This document shows positions 39,009 to 46,706 of a stretch of 64,000 nt of DNA, in pieces (position 1 is the first letter of the stretch; each line of letters opens with the position of its first letter). Origin of the DNA: Amycolatopsis rifamycinica (GTDB taxonomy: Bacteria > Actinomycetota > Actinomycetes > Mycobacteriales > Pseudonocardiaceae); assembly GCF_000695625.1 (NCBI RefSeq), contig NZ_JMQI01000011.1, positions 305,400 through 369,399 on the forward strand. Reading direction: 5' to 3'. The notes below the pieces were generated by a model. It was not told the origin of the DNA. It worked only from the letters and a program-made list of their open reading frames with translations, and made no database searches. The position numbers were made by a program, and so were the translations under genes.

Positions 39009-40418
39009 GTGAACGCCCTCGACGACGTCCTCGCCGCGCACGGCGTCGGCGTCCGCCCGCTGTACCGCGTCCTCGACCTGCTGCGCACTGGCGACCACGA
39101 CCTCGGCGAGCTGGTGCGGCTGAGCACGGCGCCGCGGCGCAGCGTGGAGGCCGTCCTCACCGCCCTCGGCGACGACCTGGACCGCAGCGGCGACCGCCTG
39201 CGCCTCTCCCCCGGCGTCGCGGCGTCGTACCTGCAGTACCGCGCGCCGCGCTACGCCGATCCGCTCGACGAAGCCGTCGCGACGCACGAGCTGCTGCCGA
39301 AGGTCGCCGAGTGGGTGGCCGAGGTGCCGTCGCCGCTGGCCGCGCTCGACCACGTGCAGGCCACGCCGGAGACCGTGCTGCGCCGCGCGCTCTGGCTGGA
39401 CGCGCAGTACGACCTCGCCTCGGCGCGGCTGCTGTTCCTCGGCGACCACGACCTGACGTCGCTGGCGGTGCGGGCGGTCTGCCCGTCGGCGTCGCTGACG
39501 GTCGTCGACCTCGACGAGCGGGTGCTGGCCTACCTCGACGACCGCGGCGGCCGGGAGATCCGGACCGCGCACGCCGACCTGCGCGTCGGCCTGCCGCCGT
39601 CACTCGCGGGGGGCTTCAACCTCGTGTTCAGCGATCCGCCGTACACGCCCGAGGGCATGGGGTTGTTCGCGGCGCGCGGGGTGCAGGCGCTGCGCGAGCC
39701 GAGCGAGGGACGGCTGCTGCTGGCGTACGGCTACAGCCCGCGTCACCCGGCGCTGGGCGCGCAGGTGCAGCGGTCACTGGCGACGCTCGGGCTGACGTTC
39801 GAGGCGATCCTGCCGGGCTTCAACCGCTACTTCGGGGCGCAGGCGATCGGCAGCGCGGCGGACCTGTACGTCTGCCAGCCGACGGCGAAGGCCAAGAAGA
39901 TGCGCGGCGGCAAGGCGATCTACACGCACGGGCCGCAGTCGGTGGAGGCGTCCGGGACGAAGCCGGCCCTGCTGGAGAAGCTGAAGGAGATCGCGGGAGC
40001 CGGTGGTCTCGCGTTGGAGACGCGGCCGGTGGACTGGTCGATCTCCGGCCCCGAGGGCGACGCCGTCGCGATGGACCTCTCGGCCGACCCGGGCCCGTGG
40101 CTGCTGCGGACGCTGCTGGGCACGAACGCCCGCCGCCTGGCCTTGCTGGTCCCCAACGCCCACCCGGACCTGGCGGACCAGGCCTCGCAGGAAGCGCTGG
40201 CGGCACTCGTCCAGCGCAAGTACGCCCTCCGCTACCTGCGGAGCACCCCGGACAACCGCCACGCCGTGGTGGTCGCCGAAGCGGTGGAGCACCAGGACGA
40301 GGTCCTGACCCGCGCCCACGCCCGCCTGGCCAACGTCTCCCTCGCCGTCCCCGAGGACCTGACGGACCTCCGCCTGGTCGACGTCCCCCGCCACCGCCTC
40401 CCCGACCTCATCGGCTGA
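39009..40418 (+). CDS. BpsA-like (bis-aminopropyl-spermidine synthase family) aminopropyltransferase
   Basis: 469 residues from a GTG start. The N-terminal winged-helix-like part (1-75) is followed by a Rossmann transferase domain with GDHD at 145-148, VVDLDERVLAYL, and DPPYT at 209-213. The DPPYT motif and the GD(D/H)D position characterise the branched-chain polyamine synthase family of archaea and some bacteria. Here the usual GDDD reads GDHD. A C-terminal extension of about 110 residues (350-469) is not in the archaeal enzymes as I know them. It may make branched polyamines or modify another amine; the real substrate is unknown. Divergent from the quaternary-amine transporter. Confidence 0.72.
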   Translation: MNALDDVLAAHGVGVRPLYRVLDLLRTGDHDLGELVRLSTAPRRSVEAVLTALGDDLDRSGDRLRLSPGVAASYLQYRAPRYADPLDEAVATHELLPKVAEWVAEVPSPLAALDHVQATPETVLRRALWLDAQYDLASARLLFLGDHDLTSLAVRAVCPSASLTVVDLDERVLAYLDDRGGREIRTAHADLRVGLPPSLAGGFNLVFSDPPYTPEGMGLFAARGVQALREPSEGRLLLAYGYSPRHPALGAQVQRSLATLGLTFEAILPGFNRYFGAQAIGSAADLYVCQPTAKAKKMRGGKAIYTHGPQSVEASGTKPALLEKLKEIAGAGGLALETRPVDWSISGPEGDAVAMDLSADPGPWLLRTLLGTNARRLALLVPNAHPDLADQASQEALAALVQRKYALRYLRSTPDNRHAVVVAEAVEHQDEVLTRAHARLANVSLAVPEDLTDLRLVDVPRHRLPDLIG

Positions 40419-40421
40419 ACC

Positions 40422-40489
40422 CGCCACTTTCACGTGAAAGTGGCGCTTTGCCGCACAAAGCGGCACTTTCACGTGAAAGTGCCGCTTTG
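40422..40489. repeat. Two CACGTG-centred palindromes between convergent genes
   Basis: A perfect 24-bp palindrome (40422-40445) and a perfect 34-bp palindrome (40456-40489; left arm CAAAGCGGCACTTTCAC). They share the core CACTTTCACGTGAAAGTG. They lie between the stops of the BpsA-like and malic enzyme genes and may act as a bidirectional terminator, but the conserved core suggests a dispersed repeat or binding site. Confidence 0.8.
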
Positions 40490-40499
40490 CGGCGAGGGG

Positions 40500-41681
40500 T
40501 CAGGCGGTGACGCCGTCGGCTTCGGCCGCCTTGGCCACCGCGGCCGCGACCTCCGGGGCCACGCGCGGGTCGAGCGGCGACGGGACGATGCGGTCCGGGC
40601 CGAGGTCGTCCATCGCCACCGAAACGATCGCCTCGGCGGCCGCCAGCTTCATGTTCTCCGTGATCGCCCGCGCGCCGGAGTCCAGCGCGCCGCGGAAGAC
40701 ACCCGGGAACGCCAGCACGTTGTTGATCTGGTTCGGGAAGTCGCTCCGCCCGGTCGCCACGATCGACGCGTACCGCGACGCCACTTCCGGGTGAACCTCC
40801 GGGTCCGGGTTGGACAGGGCGAACACGATGCCGCCGCCCGCCATCCGGGCCAGCAGCGACTCGTCGATCGTCGCGCCCGACAGGCCGAGGAACACGTCCG
40901 CGCCTTCCAGCGCCTCCGCCAGCCCGCCGCGCAGGCCCGCCTTGTTCGTCGACGCGGCGAGCCGCTCCTTGACCGGGTTCAGGCCGTCGCGGCCCGGGTG
41001 GATGATGCCGCGCGAGTCGAGCACCGTGACGTCGCCAATGCCGGCTTCCTGGAGGATCTTCGCGCAGGCCACGCCCGCCGCGCCGGCGCCGGAGACGACG
41101 ACGCGCTGGTCGGTGATGGCCCGGTCGAGCACCAGGTTCGCCCCGCGCAGCGCGGCCAGCGTGACGATCGCCGTGCCGTGCTGGTCGTCGTGCATGACCG
41201 GGCAGTCCAGGGCTTCCTTGAGCTTGTCCTCCAGCTCGAAGCACCGCGGCGCGGAGACGTCCTCCAGGTTGACGGCGCCGAACGACGGCCGCAGCCGCAC
41301 CAGCGTCTCGACGATCTCGTCGACGTCGGTCGTGTCGAGCACCAGCGGGATCGAGTCGAGCCCGCCGAAGGTCTTGAAGAGCACCGACTTGCCCTCCATC
41401 ACCGGCAGCGACGCGCTGGCGCCGATGTCGCCGAGGCCGAGCACCGCCGTACCGTCACTGACCACGACGACCAGCCGGTCCGCCCACGTGTAGCGCTTGG
41501 CCTTCGCCGCGTCCTCGGCGATCGCGCGGCTCACCTTCGCCACACCGGGGGTGTACGCGATCGAAAGGTCACGCGGGCTGGAAATCGGGCGGGTGGCCGC
41601 CACCGAGAGCTTGCCGCCCTCGTGCCCGGTGAAGATCTCTTCGTCGGTGACCGGCGCGACGGCGCCGGTGGGGTCGGTCAT
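40500..41681 (-). CDS. NAD(P)-dependent malic enzyme
   Basis: 393 residues. Malic enzyme N-terminal motifs SIAYTPGVAKVSRAI and MHDDQHGTA, the nucleotide-binding VVSGAGAAGVACAKIL, and FALSNPDPEV are all present. It decarboxylates malate to pyruvate. The start is the ATG at 41681, with AGGAAA upstream; a second in-frame ATG at 41708 sits inside a 13-bp inverted repeat and lacks spacing for a ribosome binding site. The transporter-like phosphotransacetylase domain of long malic enzymes is absent. Confidence 0.93.
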   Translation of the reverse strand: MTDPTGAVAPVTDEEIFTGHEGGKLSVAATRPISSPRDLSIAYTPGVAKVSRAIAEDAAKAKRYTWADRLVVVVSDGTAVLGLGDIGASASLPVMEGKSVLFKTFGGLDSIPLVLDTTDVDEIVETLVRLRPSFGAVNLEDVSAPRCFELEDKLKEALDCPVMHDDQHGTAIVTLAALRGANLVLDRAITDQRVVVSGAGAAGVACAKILQEAGIGDVTVLDSRGIIHPGRDGLNPVKERLAASTNKAGLRGGLAEALEGADVFLGLSGATIDESLLARMAGGGIVFALSNPDPEVHPEVASRYASIVATGRSDFPNQINNVLAFPGVFRGALDSGARAITENMKLAAAEAIVSVAMDDLGPDRIVPSPLDPRVAPEVAAAVAKAAEADGVTA

Positions 41682-41699
41682 GGGGTTTCCTGTCGTCGT

Positions 41700-41730
41700 T
41701 TCCGTCATTCCCCCAGTGGGAATGACGGAA
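41700..41730. promoter_or_regulatory. Inverted repeat in the malic enzyme leader
   Basis: Perfect 13-bp arms (TTCCGTCATTCCC and its complement) around a 5-base loop, 19 bp before the malic enzyme ATG. It could be an operator or an mRNA hairpin controlling translation. No T-tract follows. Confidence 0.55.
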
Positions 41731-42039
41731 CTCGCGGTTCGGGCTAGGGTCACTGGAATTTCTCCTGGGCATGCGGCTGGGACCACGGTCAGCAGGGGAA
41801 ACCGTGGGGGATCCCGGCACGGCAGCCCAGCGCGGTAGCGCCGGCCTGTCGGCGAGGCGTCACGCCGGCCATCGGTTCCGTGGGTCTGGCGATGGCCGCG
41901 GACGCTGCGGTTCGTTCATTGTGACAGGTCCCCCGCCGCCGATGACCCCTCGGTGCGGTTCATGTCACACCGCACCCGAATTCCCCGGCAATTCCCAAGA
42001 CGTCCGTCCGGTTTTGTTGGCGCCCGATAAGGTGATGTC
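41731..42039 (+). ncRNA. Highly structured intergenic region, candidate RNA
   Basis: 309 bp between divergent malic enzyme and RmlC-type genes. From 41776 on the plus strand there is a chain of hairpins: GCTGGG/CCCAGC (41776-41831) enclosing CCACGGT/ACCGTGG, which competes with CCGTG/CACGG; GCGC-GGTA-GCGC (41830-41841); GCCG/CGGC (41840-41853); GGCG/CGCC (41856-41866); GGCCATCG/CGATGGCC (41867-41897). A -10-like TAGGGT lies near 41747. I could not match it to tmRNA, RNase P, SRP, cobalamin, SAM or c-di-AMP motifs. It may be the RmlC leader or an independent RNA. Confidence 0.35.
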
Positions 42040-42645
42040 ATGCAATTCCGCCGGCTGAGCGTCCCGGACGCCTTCGAGTTCTCCCCCCGGGCGTTCCCCG
42101 ACGACCGGGGCCTGTTCGTCGCCCCGTTCCAGGAGGACGCCTTCCTCGCGGCGGTCGGCCACCCGCTGCGGCTCGGCCAGTCGAACCACAGCGTGTCGCG
42201 GCGCGGCACGATCCGCGGCATCCACTTCGCCGACACCCCGCCCGGCCAGGCCAAGTACGTCTACTGCCCGCGCGGGTCGCTGCTCGACGTCGTCGTCGAC
42301 ATCCGCGTCGGGTCGCCGACCTTCGGCCAGTGGGACGCGGTCGTGCTCGACTCGCGCGAGTTCCGCGCCATGTACCTCGCCGAGGGGCTCGGCCACGGCT
42401 TCGTCGCCCTCGAGGACGACACGGTGATGACGTACATCTGCTCGGAGCCGTACAACCCGGGGGGCGAGCACGGCATCACCCCGCTCGACCCGGCGCTGGA
42501 CCTGCCCTGGCCCGCGGACATCGACCGGATCCTCTCCGAAAAGGACCGCACCGCGCCGACCCTGGCCGAAGCCGGGGAACAGGGGCTCCTCCCGATGTAC
42601 GCCGACTGCGTCGCCTTCTACGACAAGCTGCGCTCGGCCCACTGA
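42040..42645 (+). CDS. dTDP-4-dehydrorhamnose 3,5-epimerase family protein
   Basis: 201 residues, RmlC-like cupin. The catalytic His is in GTIRGIHF; LGHGFVALEDDTVMTYICSEPYNPGGEHGI is the typical second half. It epimerises dTDP-4-keto-6-deoxyhexose at C3 and C5. No other deoxysugar genes are in the window, so it could serve cell-wall rhamnose or a distant glycosylation pathway. Confidence 0.88.
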   Translation: MQFRRLSVPDAFEFSPRAFPDDRGLFVAPFQEDAFLAAVGHPLRLGQSNHSVSRRGTIRGIHFADTPPGQAKYVYCPRGSLLDVVVDIRVGSPTFGQWDAVVLDSREFRAMYLAEGLGHGFVALEDDTVMTYICSEPYNPGGEHGITPLDPALDLPWPADIDRILSEKDRTAPTLAEAGEQGLLPMYADCVAFYDKLRSAH

Positions 42646-42680
42646 CCGCTCCACGGCTGCGAGGCCGCTTGCCCTTTTAG

Positions 42681-42692
42681 TATGCGTGCATA
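42681..42692. promoter_or_regulatory. Operator-like palindrome before the SRPBCC-marR operon
   Basis: TATGCGTGCATA is a perfect palindrome (5-bp arms, GT centre). It overlaps a likely -10 (TATAGT, 42691-42696), and the ATG at 42705 follows so closely that the message may be leaderless. A natural target for the MarR protein of the same operon. Confidence 0.6.
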
Positions 42693-42704
42693 TAGTCTGC
42701 TCGC

Positions 42705-43118
42705 ATGTCACTTTACGAGTACGAGCACAGCGAGACCTCCACCGCCCCCGCCGCCGCGATCTGGCCGCTCTGGGCCGACACCGGCCGCTGGCCGGAGTGG
42801 GACGCGGGCGTCCGGTCGGTGGTCCTCGACGGACCCTTCGCCGTCGGATCCAGCGGCACGATGACGATGGACGGCATGCCGCCGATCCCGTTCACCCTCA
42901 CCGAGGTCACCGAGGGCCGCGGCTTCACCGACGAGACCCGGCTGCCGGACGCGTACCTGCGGTTCGAACACGTGCTGACCGACGTCGACGGCGGCACGCG
43001 GATCACCTACCGCGTCACCGTCGACGGCCCGGAGGGCTTCGGCCCGCAGGTCACCTCGGACACTCCGGACGCGATGCGCGCGCTGGCCCGCTTGGCTGAG
43101 GCAGGCTTGCGCGTATGA
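42705..43118 (+). CDS. SRPBCC/polyketide-cyclase-like ligand-binding protein
   Basis: 137 residues, START/SRPBCC fold: YEYEHSETSTAPAAAIWPLWAD opening, WPEWDAGV, LTEVTEGRGFTDET. Such proteins bind hydrophobic ligands; the exact role is unknown. It overlaps the marR start by four bases (ATGA), so the two are co-translated. Confidence 0.85.
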   Translation: MSLYEYEHSETSTAPAAAIWPLWADTGRWPEWDAGVRSVVLDGPFAVGSSGTMTMDGMPPIPFTLTEVTEGRGFTDETRLPDAYLRFEHVLTDVDGGTRITYRVTVDGPEGFGPQVTSDTPDAMRALARLAEAGLRV

Positions 43119-43549
43119 GCGTCCCGGAGTCCCGCCTGCCCGGCCCCGAGCGCAGCCCCGGCTTCCTGCTGTGGCGCGTGACGCTGGCCTGGCAGCGGGC
43201 GATGCGGGCCGCGCTGGCCCCGCACGACCTCACGCACGTCCAGTTCGTGCTGCTGACGACGACGTGGTGGCTCACCCGCGCGGGCGAGGCACCGACCCAG
43301 CGGCAGCTCGCCGACCAGGCGGGCACCGACACGATGATGACCAGCCAGGTGGTGCGCAAGCTCGCCGATCGCGGCCTGCTGGCGCGCACCGACGACCCGG
43401 CCGACGCGCGCGCGAAGCGCCTGGAGGTCACCCCGGCCGGTCTCGAACTCGTCGCGAAGGCGCTGAAGGACGTCGAGGCCGCGGACGCCGAGTTCTTCGC
43501 GGCCACCGACGACGGCTTCGTCGACGCGCTGGCCCGGCTCGGCCCCTGA
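43115..43549 (+). CDS. MarR-family regulator
   Basis: 144 residues with the winged-helix motif PTQRQLADQAGTDTMMTSQV and the wing DRGLLARTDDPADARAKRLEVT. It probably binds the TATGC-GT-GCATA palindrome in its own operon promoter. The upstream SRPBCC protein may bind or process the inducer (inference). Confidence 0.88.
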   Translation: MSVPESRLPGPERSPGFLLWRVTLAWQRAMRAALAPHDLTHVQFVLLTTTWWLTRAGEAPTQRQLADQAGTDTMMTSQVVRKLADRGLLARTDDPADARAKRLEVTPAGLELVAKALKDVEAADAEFFAATDDGFVDALARLGP

Positions 43550-43556
43550 CGAATCC

Positions 43557-43600
43557 CGGGGGCTCCCTTGGGGACGATCCCGGATGTCCCGGGGCCCCCG
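43557..43600 (+). terminator. Probable terminator of the SRPBCC-marR operon
   Basis: CGGGGGC and GCCCCCG arms enclose a long loop with an inner ggGAC/GTCcc pairing, directly after the marR stop. Confidence 0.5.
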
Positions 43601-43619
43601 CGCGAGCAGGCTCACCGCC

Positions 43620-44279
43620 ATGAAACTTCTCGCACTGGGGGCGGCCGCGGCCGCACTGGCTCTGCTGCCGGGCACCGCGTCCGCGGACGAACTCCCGACG
43701 TTCGACTTCACCGGCTGCCCGGCACCGCCCGCGAACGCCGACCCGGGCACCTGGCGTTGTGAAGCCTTTGTGTCCGAAGGAAAACTGACGATCGACGGCC
43801 AGGAGATCCCGCTGGGCGAAATGCGGCTGACGTTCAGCGAGGGCAAGGTGAACGGGCAGTACGCGCAGGTGTTCGGCGCGCTGCGGCACGAGCCGGTGCG
43901 CGTGCCCGGACTGGCCGGCACGACGCTCCAGCTGCGCTACGGCGGCTATTCGGACTTCCAGGGCAACGACGAGCGCCGCGGCGAGCTCGACCTCTACGCC
44001 GTGCTGCGGCACCCGTTGGCAGGCAAGGGATGCAGCATCGGCACGGCGGCCGCGCCGCTGCACTCCGTCGTCCACGACGACCCGGCATTGCCGCCGACGG
44101 TGCTGTCCAAGAACCCGCCGACGTTCCACTTCGGTGTCGTGGACCCGGAGCTGGCGCTCCCGGCGACGCGAGGCTGCGGCCCGCTCGGCCGGCTCGTGGA
44201 CCGGAAGCTGGGACTGCCGTCGCCGGCGGGGCAGAACACGTTCCACCAGGAGACGTACGTGCAGTACAAGCAGCTCTAA
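43620..44279 (+). CDS. Secreted protein of unknown function
   Basis: 219 residues from the ATG at 43620, with signal peptide (MKLLALGAAAAALALLPGTASA). The mature protein has five or so cysteines and no recognised motif. It resembles secreted actinomycete proteins of unknown role. The last four bases overlap the convergent DUF4442 gene. Confidence 0.75.
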   Translation: MKLLALGAAAAALALLPGTASADELPTFDFTGCPAPPANADPGTWRCEAFVSEGKLTIDGQEIPLGEMRLTFSEGKVNGQYAQVFGALRHEPVRVPGLAGTTLQLRYGGYSDFQGNDERRGELDLYAVLRHPLAGKGCSIGTAAAPLHSVVHDDPALPPTVLSKNPPTFHFGVVDPELALPATRGCGPLGRLVDRKLGLPSPAGQNTFHQETYVQYKQL

Positions 44280-44749
44280 CGCTTCTTCGGCGTCACCCAG
44301 ATGGTGATGGTCCCGGTGACCACGGCTTTGCCGTTCGTGTCCGAAATGGTCACCGGGACCTCGAGGTCGAAGCCGTCGGCGCCGAATTCCGGCAGCTCGG
44401 GCAACGCCGCGACCGCGCGCAGGCCCGTCTCCGCCTTCGCGACGTACTGGACGCTCATGCCCTTCGGCAGCCAGCGGTGCGTGGTGGGGACGGTCGCCTC
44501 GGCGAGCATGCCCATCGCGATCTCGGCGAGGTTGCAGGCGGCGATCGCGTGGAAGGTGCGGATGTGGTTGTAAACACCCCACCACTTCGGCGCGGTCACC
44601 TCGCAGCGCCCCGGACGCAGCTCGCGCACCGAGGGCAGCACCGTGCGGAAGTACGGCACGCGGAGGCACATCGCGGCGCTGAACAGCTGTTTCCCGCCCG
44701 GCTTCCCGGCCAGCTTGTGCCACATCGCGAACGTCGGCGTCTGGGACAT
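44276..44749 (-). CDS. DUF4442 hotdog-fold (thioesterase-like) protein
   Basis: 157 residues. The VYNHIRTFHAIAACNLAEIAMG helix and the MSVQYVAKAETGLRAVA strand fit the DUF4442/hotdog family, likely binding or hydrolysing an acyl-thioester. A GCTAC-N6-GTAGC palindrome just upstream suggests regulation by a TetR-type lipid regulator. Confidence 0.8.
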   Translation of the reverse strand: MSQTPTFAMWHKLAGKPGGKQLFSAAMCLRVPYFRTVLPSVRELRPGRCEVTAPKWWGVYNHIRTFHAIAACNLAEIAMGMLAEATVPTTHRWLPKGMSVQYVAKAETGLRAVAALPELPEFGADGFDLEVPVTISDTNGKAVVTGTITIWVTPKKR

Positions 44750-44768
44750 GGAGGCCTCCTCGAACTAA

Positions 44769-44784
44769 GCTACCGTTCAGTAGC
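44769..44784. promoter_or_regulatory. TetR-type operator candidate upstream of the DUF4442 gene
   Basis: GCTACCGTTCAGTAGC: 5-bp perfect arms, 6-bp centre, 20 bp from the DUF4442 start. Similar CTAC-type palindromes precede fatty-acid genes controlled by TetR proteins in actinomycetes (general knowledge). Confidence 0.5.
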
Positions 44785-44832
44785 AAAGCAGACGGCCAGC
44801 CGCCGCGCAAACCGCCGGATATATTCGGGCGC

Positions 44833-45420
44833 GTGACCAACCGTCTCTTCCTCCTCCGGCACGGGCAGACTGAATGGTCGCTGAACGGGCGGCACACCGG
44901 CCGCACGGACATCCCGCTGACGCCGGCGGGCGAAGGCCAGGCGCGCGCGGCGGGCGGCACCCTCCGGAGCCTGGTCGGCGGCCCGTCGCTGGTGCTGTCG
45001 AGCCCGCGCGCCCGGGCCCTGCGGACGGCCGCGCTGGCCGGGCTGCGCGTCGACGAAGTCACCGAAGACCTCGCCGAGTGGGACTACGGCGACTACGAAG
45101 GCATCACCACGCCGCAGATCCGGGAGACCGTGCCGGGCTGGACGGTGTGGACCCACCCCAGCCCCGGCGGCGAAAGCGCTTCGGACGTTTCCGCCCGCGC
45201 GGATCGCGTGCTGGACCGCGCCCGGCGCGCCTGCGAAGCCGGCGACGTGATCCTGGTGGGACACGGGCACTTCAGCCGCGTGCTGGTGGCCCGCTGGCTC
45301 GGCCTGCCCGCCACCGCCGGCGTCCACTTCGGACTCGACGCGGCCGGCATCGCGGTGCTCGGCGACGAGCGCGGCGAGCCCCAGATCGAACACCTCAACC
45401 TGCTGCCCGCGGAGGACTGA
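44833..45420 (+). CDS. Histidine phosphatase (phosphoglycerate-mutase-like)
   Basis: 195 residues from a GTG start. RHG catalytic motif in FLLRHGQTEWS; second His in VILVGHGHFSRV; Glu in DLAEWDYGDYEG. It is a small phosphatase, probably acid phosphatase-like rather than true mutase. The GNAT gene begins two bases after its stop. Confidence 0.9.
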   Translation: MTNRLFLLRHGQTEWSLNGRHTGRTDIPLTPAGEGQARAAGGTLRSLVGGPSLVLSSPRARALRTAALAGLRVDEVTEDLAEWDYGDYEGITTPQIRETVPGWTVWTHPSPGGESASDVSARADRVLDRARRACEAGDVILVGHGHFSRVLVARWLGLPATAGVHFGLDAAGIAVLGDERGEPQIEHLNLLPAED

Positions 45421-45421
45421 C

Positions 45422-45904
45422 GTGCCCGACGACCGCATCCGCCGCATCCGCCCCGAAGACGTCGAGGCGGCCGTCGGCCTGGCGTACGACCTGGCGGAGT
45501 ACGAGCGCGCGCCCGGTGAGTGCCACCTGACGCCGGCGCAGCTCCACGAAGCGCTGTTCGGCGAGGCACCGAAGCTGTTCGGGCACGTGGCCGAGGTGGA
45601 CGGCGAGATCGTCGGCTTCGCGGTCTGGTTCCTCAACTTCTCGACCTGGCGCGGGGTGCACGGCATCTACCTGGAGGACCTGTACGTCCGGTCGTCCCAC
45701 CGCGGTTCGGGCCTGGGCAAGGCCCTGCTGGCGGCGCTGGCGGCCGAGTGCGTCGCGAACGGCTACGCCCGGCTGGAGTGGTCGGTACTGGACTGGAACC
45801 CGGCCACGGAGTTCTACAAGGCCTTGGGCGCGGTCCCGATGGACGAGTGGACGGTCAACCGCCTCACCGACGAGCCCCTGAAGGCCCTGGCCGCCCAGGC
45901 GTAA
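45422..45904 (+). CDS. GNAT acetyltransferase of the SSAT (spermidine/diamine) type
   Basis: 160 residues. GFAVWFLNFSTWRGVHGIYL followed by LYVRSSHRGSGLGKALL and WSVLDWNPATEFYKALGA is the pattern of spermidine/spermine or thialysine N-acetyltransferases. Substrate specificity is inferred. Coupled to the phosphatase gene by 1-bp spacing. Confidence 0.85.
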   Translation: MPDDRIRRIRPEDVEAAVGLAYDLAEYERAPGECHLTPAQLHEALFGEAPKLFGHVAEVDGEIVGFAVWFLNFSTWRGVHGIYLEDLYVRSSHRGSGLGKALLAALAAECVANGYARLEWSVLDWNPATEFYKALGAVPMDEWTVNRLTDEPLKALAAQA

Positions 45905-45911
45905 CCCGGCT

Positions 45912-46382
45912 TCAGTCCTCTTCGTGGCCTTCGCGCTCGGCGCGGCGGCCGGCCAGCCCGCCGCGTTCGGCGGCCTCCGTCTCCGTCTCGCCTTCGCGCA
46001 GGCCCAGCGCCCACGCCCGGGACGGCCGCCGGAACAGCAGGACCAGCGCCACGATGCCCAGCAACGCGATCGGCACGCCCCACAGCGGCTCGCCGGACGG
46101 ACCCAGCAGGTACCAGCCGAGGCCGATCACGATCAGCGCGATCACCACCCCCGGCGAACGCGCCCACGTCTGGCCGAGCACCAGCCCGGCCGACGCGGCC
46201 AGGAACGCCAGCGCCACCACGATGAACGTGCCCGACTCGACGAAGACGTTGTTGCCCGGCTGCGGGGGCGAACTCAGTCCGTTCACCAGCACGATCACCC
46301 CGAACACCAGCAGGGCGAGCGACGGCACCGCGGTGACCACGCCGGCCAGCCGGACCTCACGGGGAGCGGGCGAGAGCTTCAC
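45912..46382 (-). CDS. Small membrane protein
   Basis: 156 residues from the GTG at 46382, preceded by GGAAGG. Four predicted membrane helices and a charged C-terminal tail (REGETETEAAERGG). No recognised family. The long open frame extending upstream is not supported by codon use. Confidence 0.7.
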   Translation of the reverse strand: MKLSPAPREVRLAGVVTAVPSLALLVFGVIVLVNGLSSPPQPGNNVFVESGTFIVVALAFLAASAGLVLGQTWARSPGVVIALIVIGLGWYLLGPSGEPLWGVPIALLGIVALVLLFRRPSRAWALGLREGETETEAAERGGLAGRRAEREGHEED

Positions 46383-46706
46383 TGCGGCGGCCTTCCGAGG
46401 TTCTCTGCGCGAGCACAGTTTGCGGCGACACAGTGGACTCGACCAGGGCGAGTCACCGTGCGTGAGCTCTTTCGATCGTATGCCACCCGGTCGGCCGTTT
46501 TCGCGGGGCCGCCCCGGCATCAAAATCAAGATGTCGTCGATGAGCGGGCGGTCGGCCCGGGTGCACTTGTCACGACGAGCGGACACTCGCGCACGAAGGA
46601 GGACCGCCCGGCACAGGGTCGCGAAGGTACTGTTCCCGGGGTTGCGCCCGTCACCATGCGGCGCCGGAAGGTTCTCGGGCCGCCGGAAGTCACTTACTCT
46701 GCGGTA

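Noticed and set aside
41776..41840. Cobalamin riboswitch (AGGGGAA... resembling the AGGGAA box)
   Set aside because: No B12-box (GCCACTG-like) follows and the neighbouring genes have no B12 link.
42040..42645. Start of a deoxysugar or antibiotic cluster at the RmlC-type gene
   Set aside because: No other sugar, glycosyltransferase, PKS or NRPS genes are in the window.
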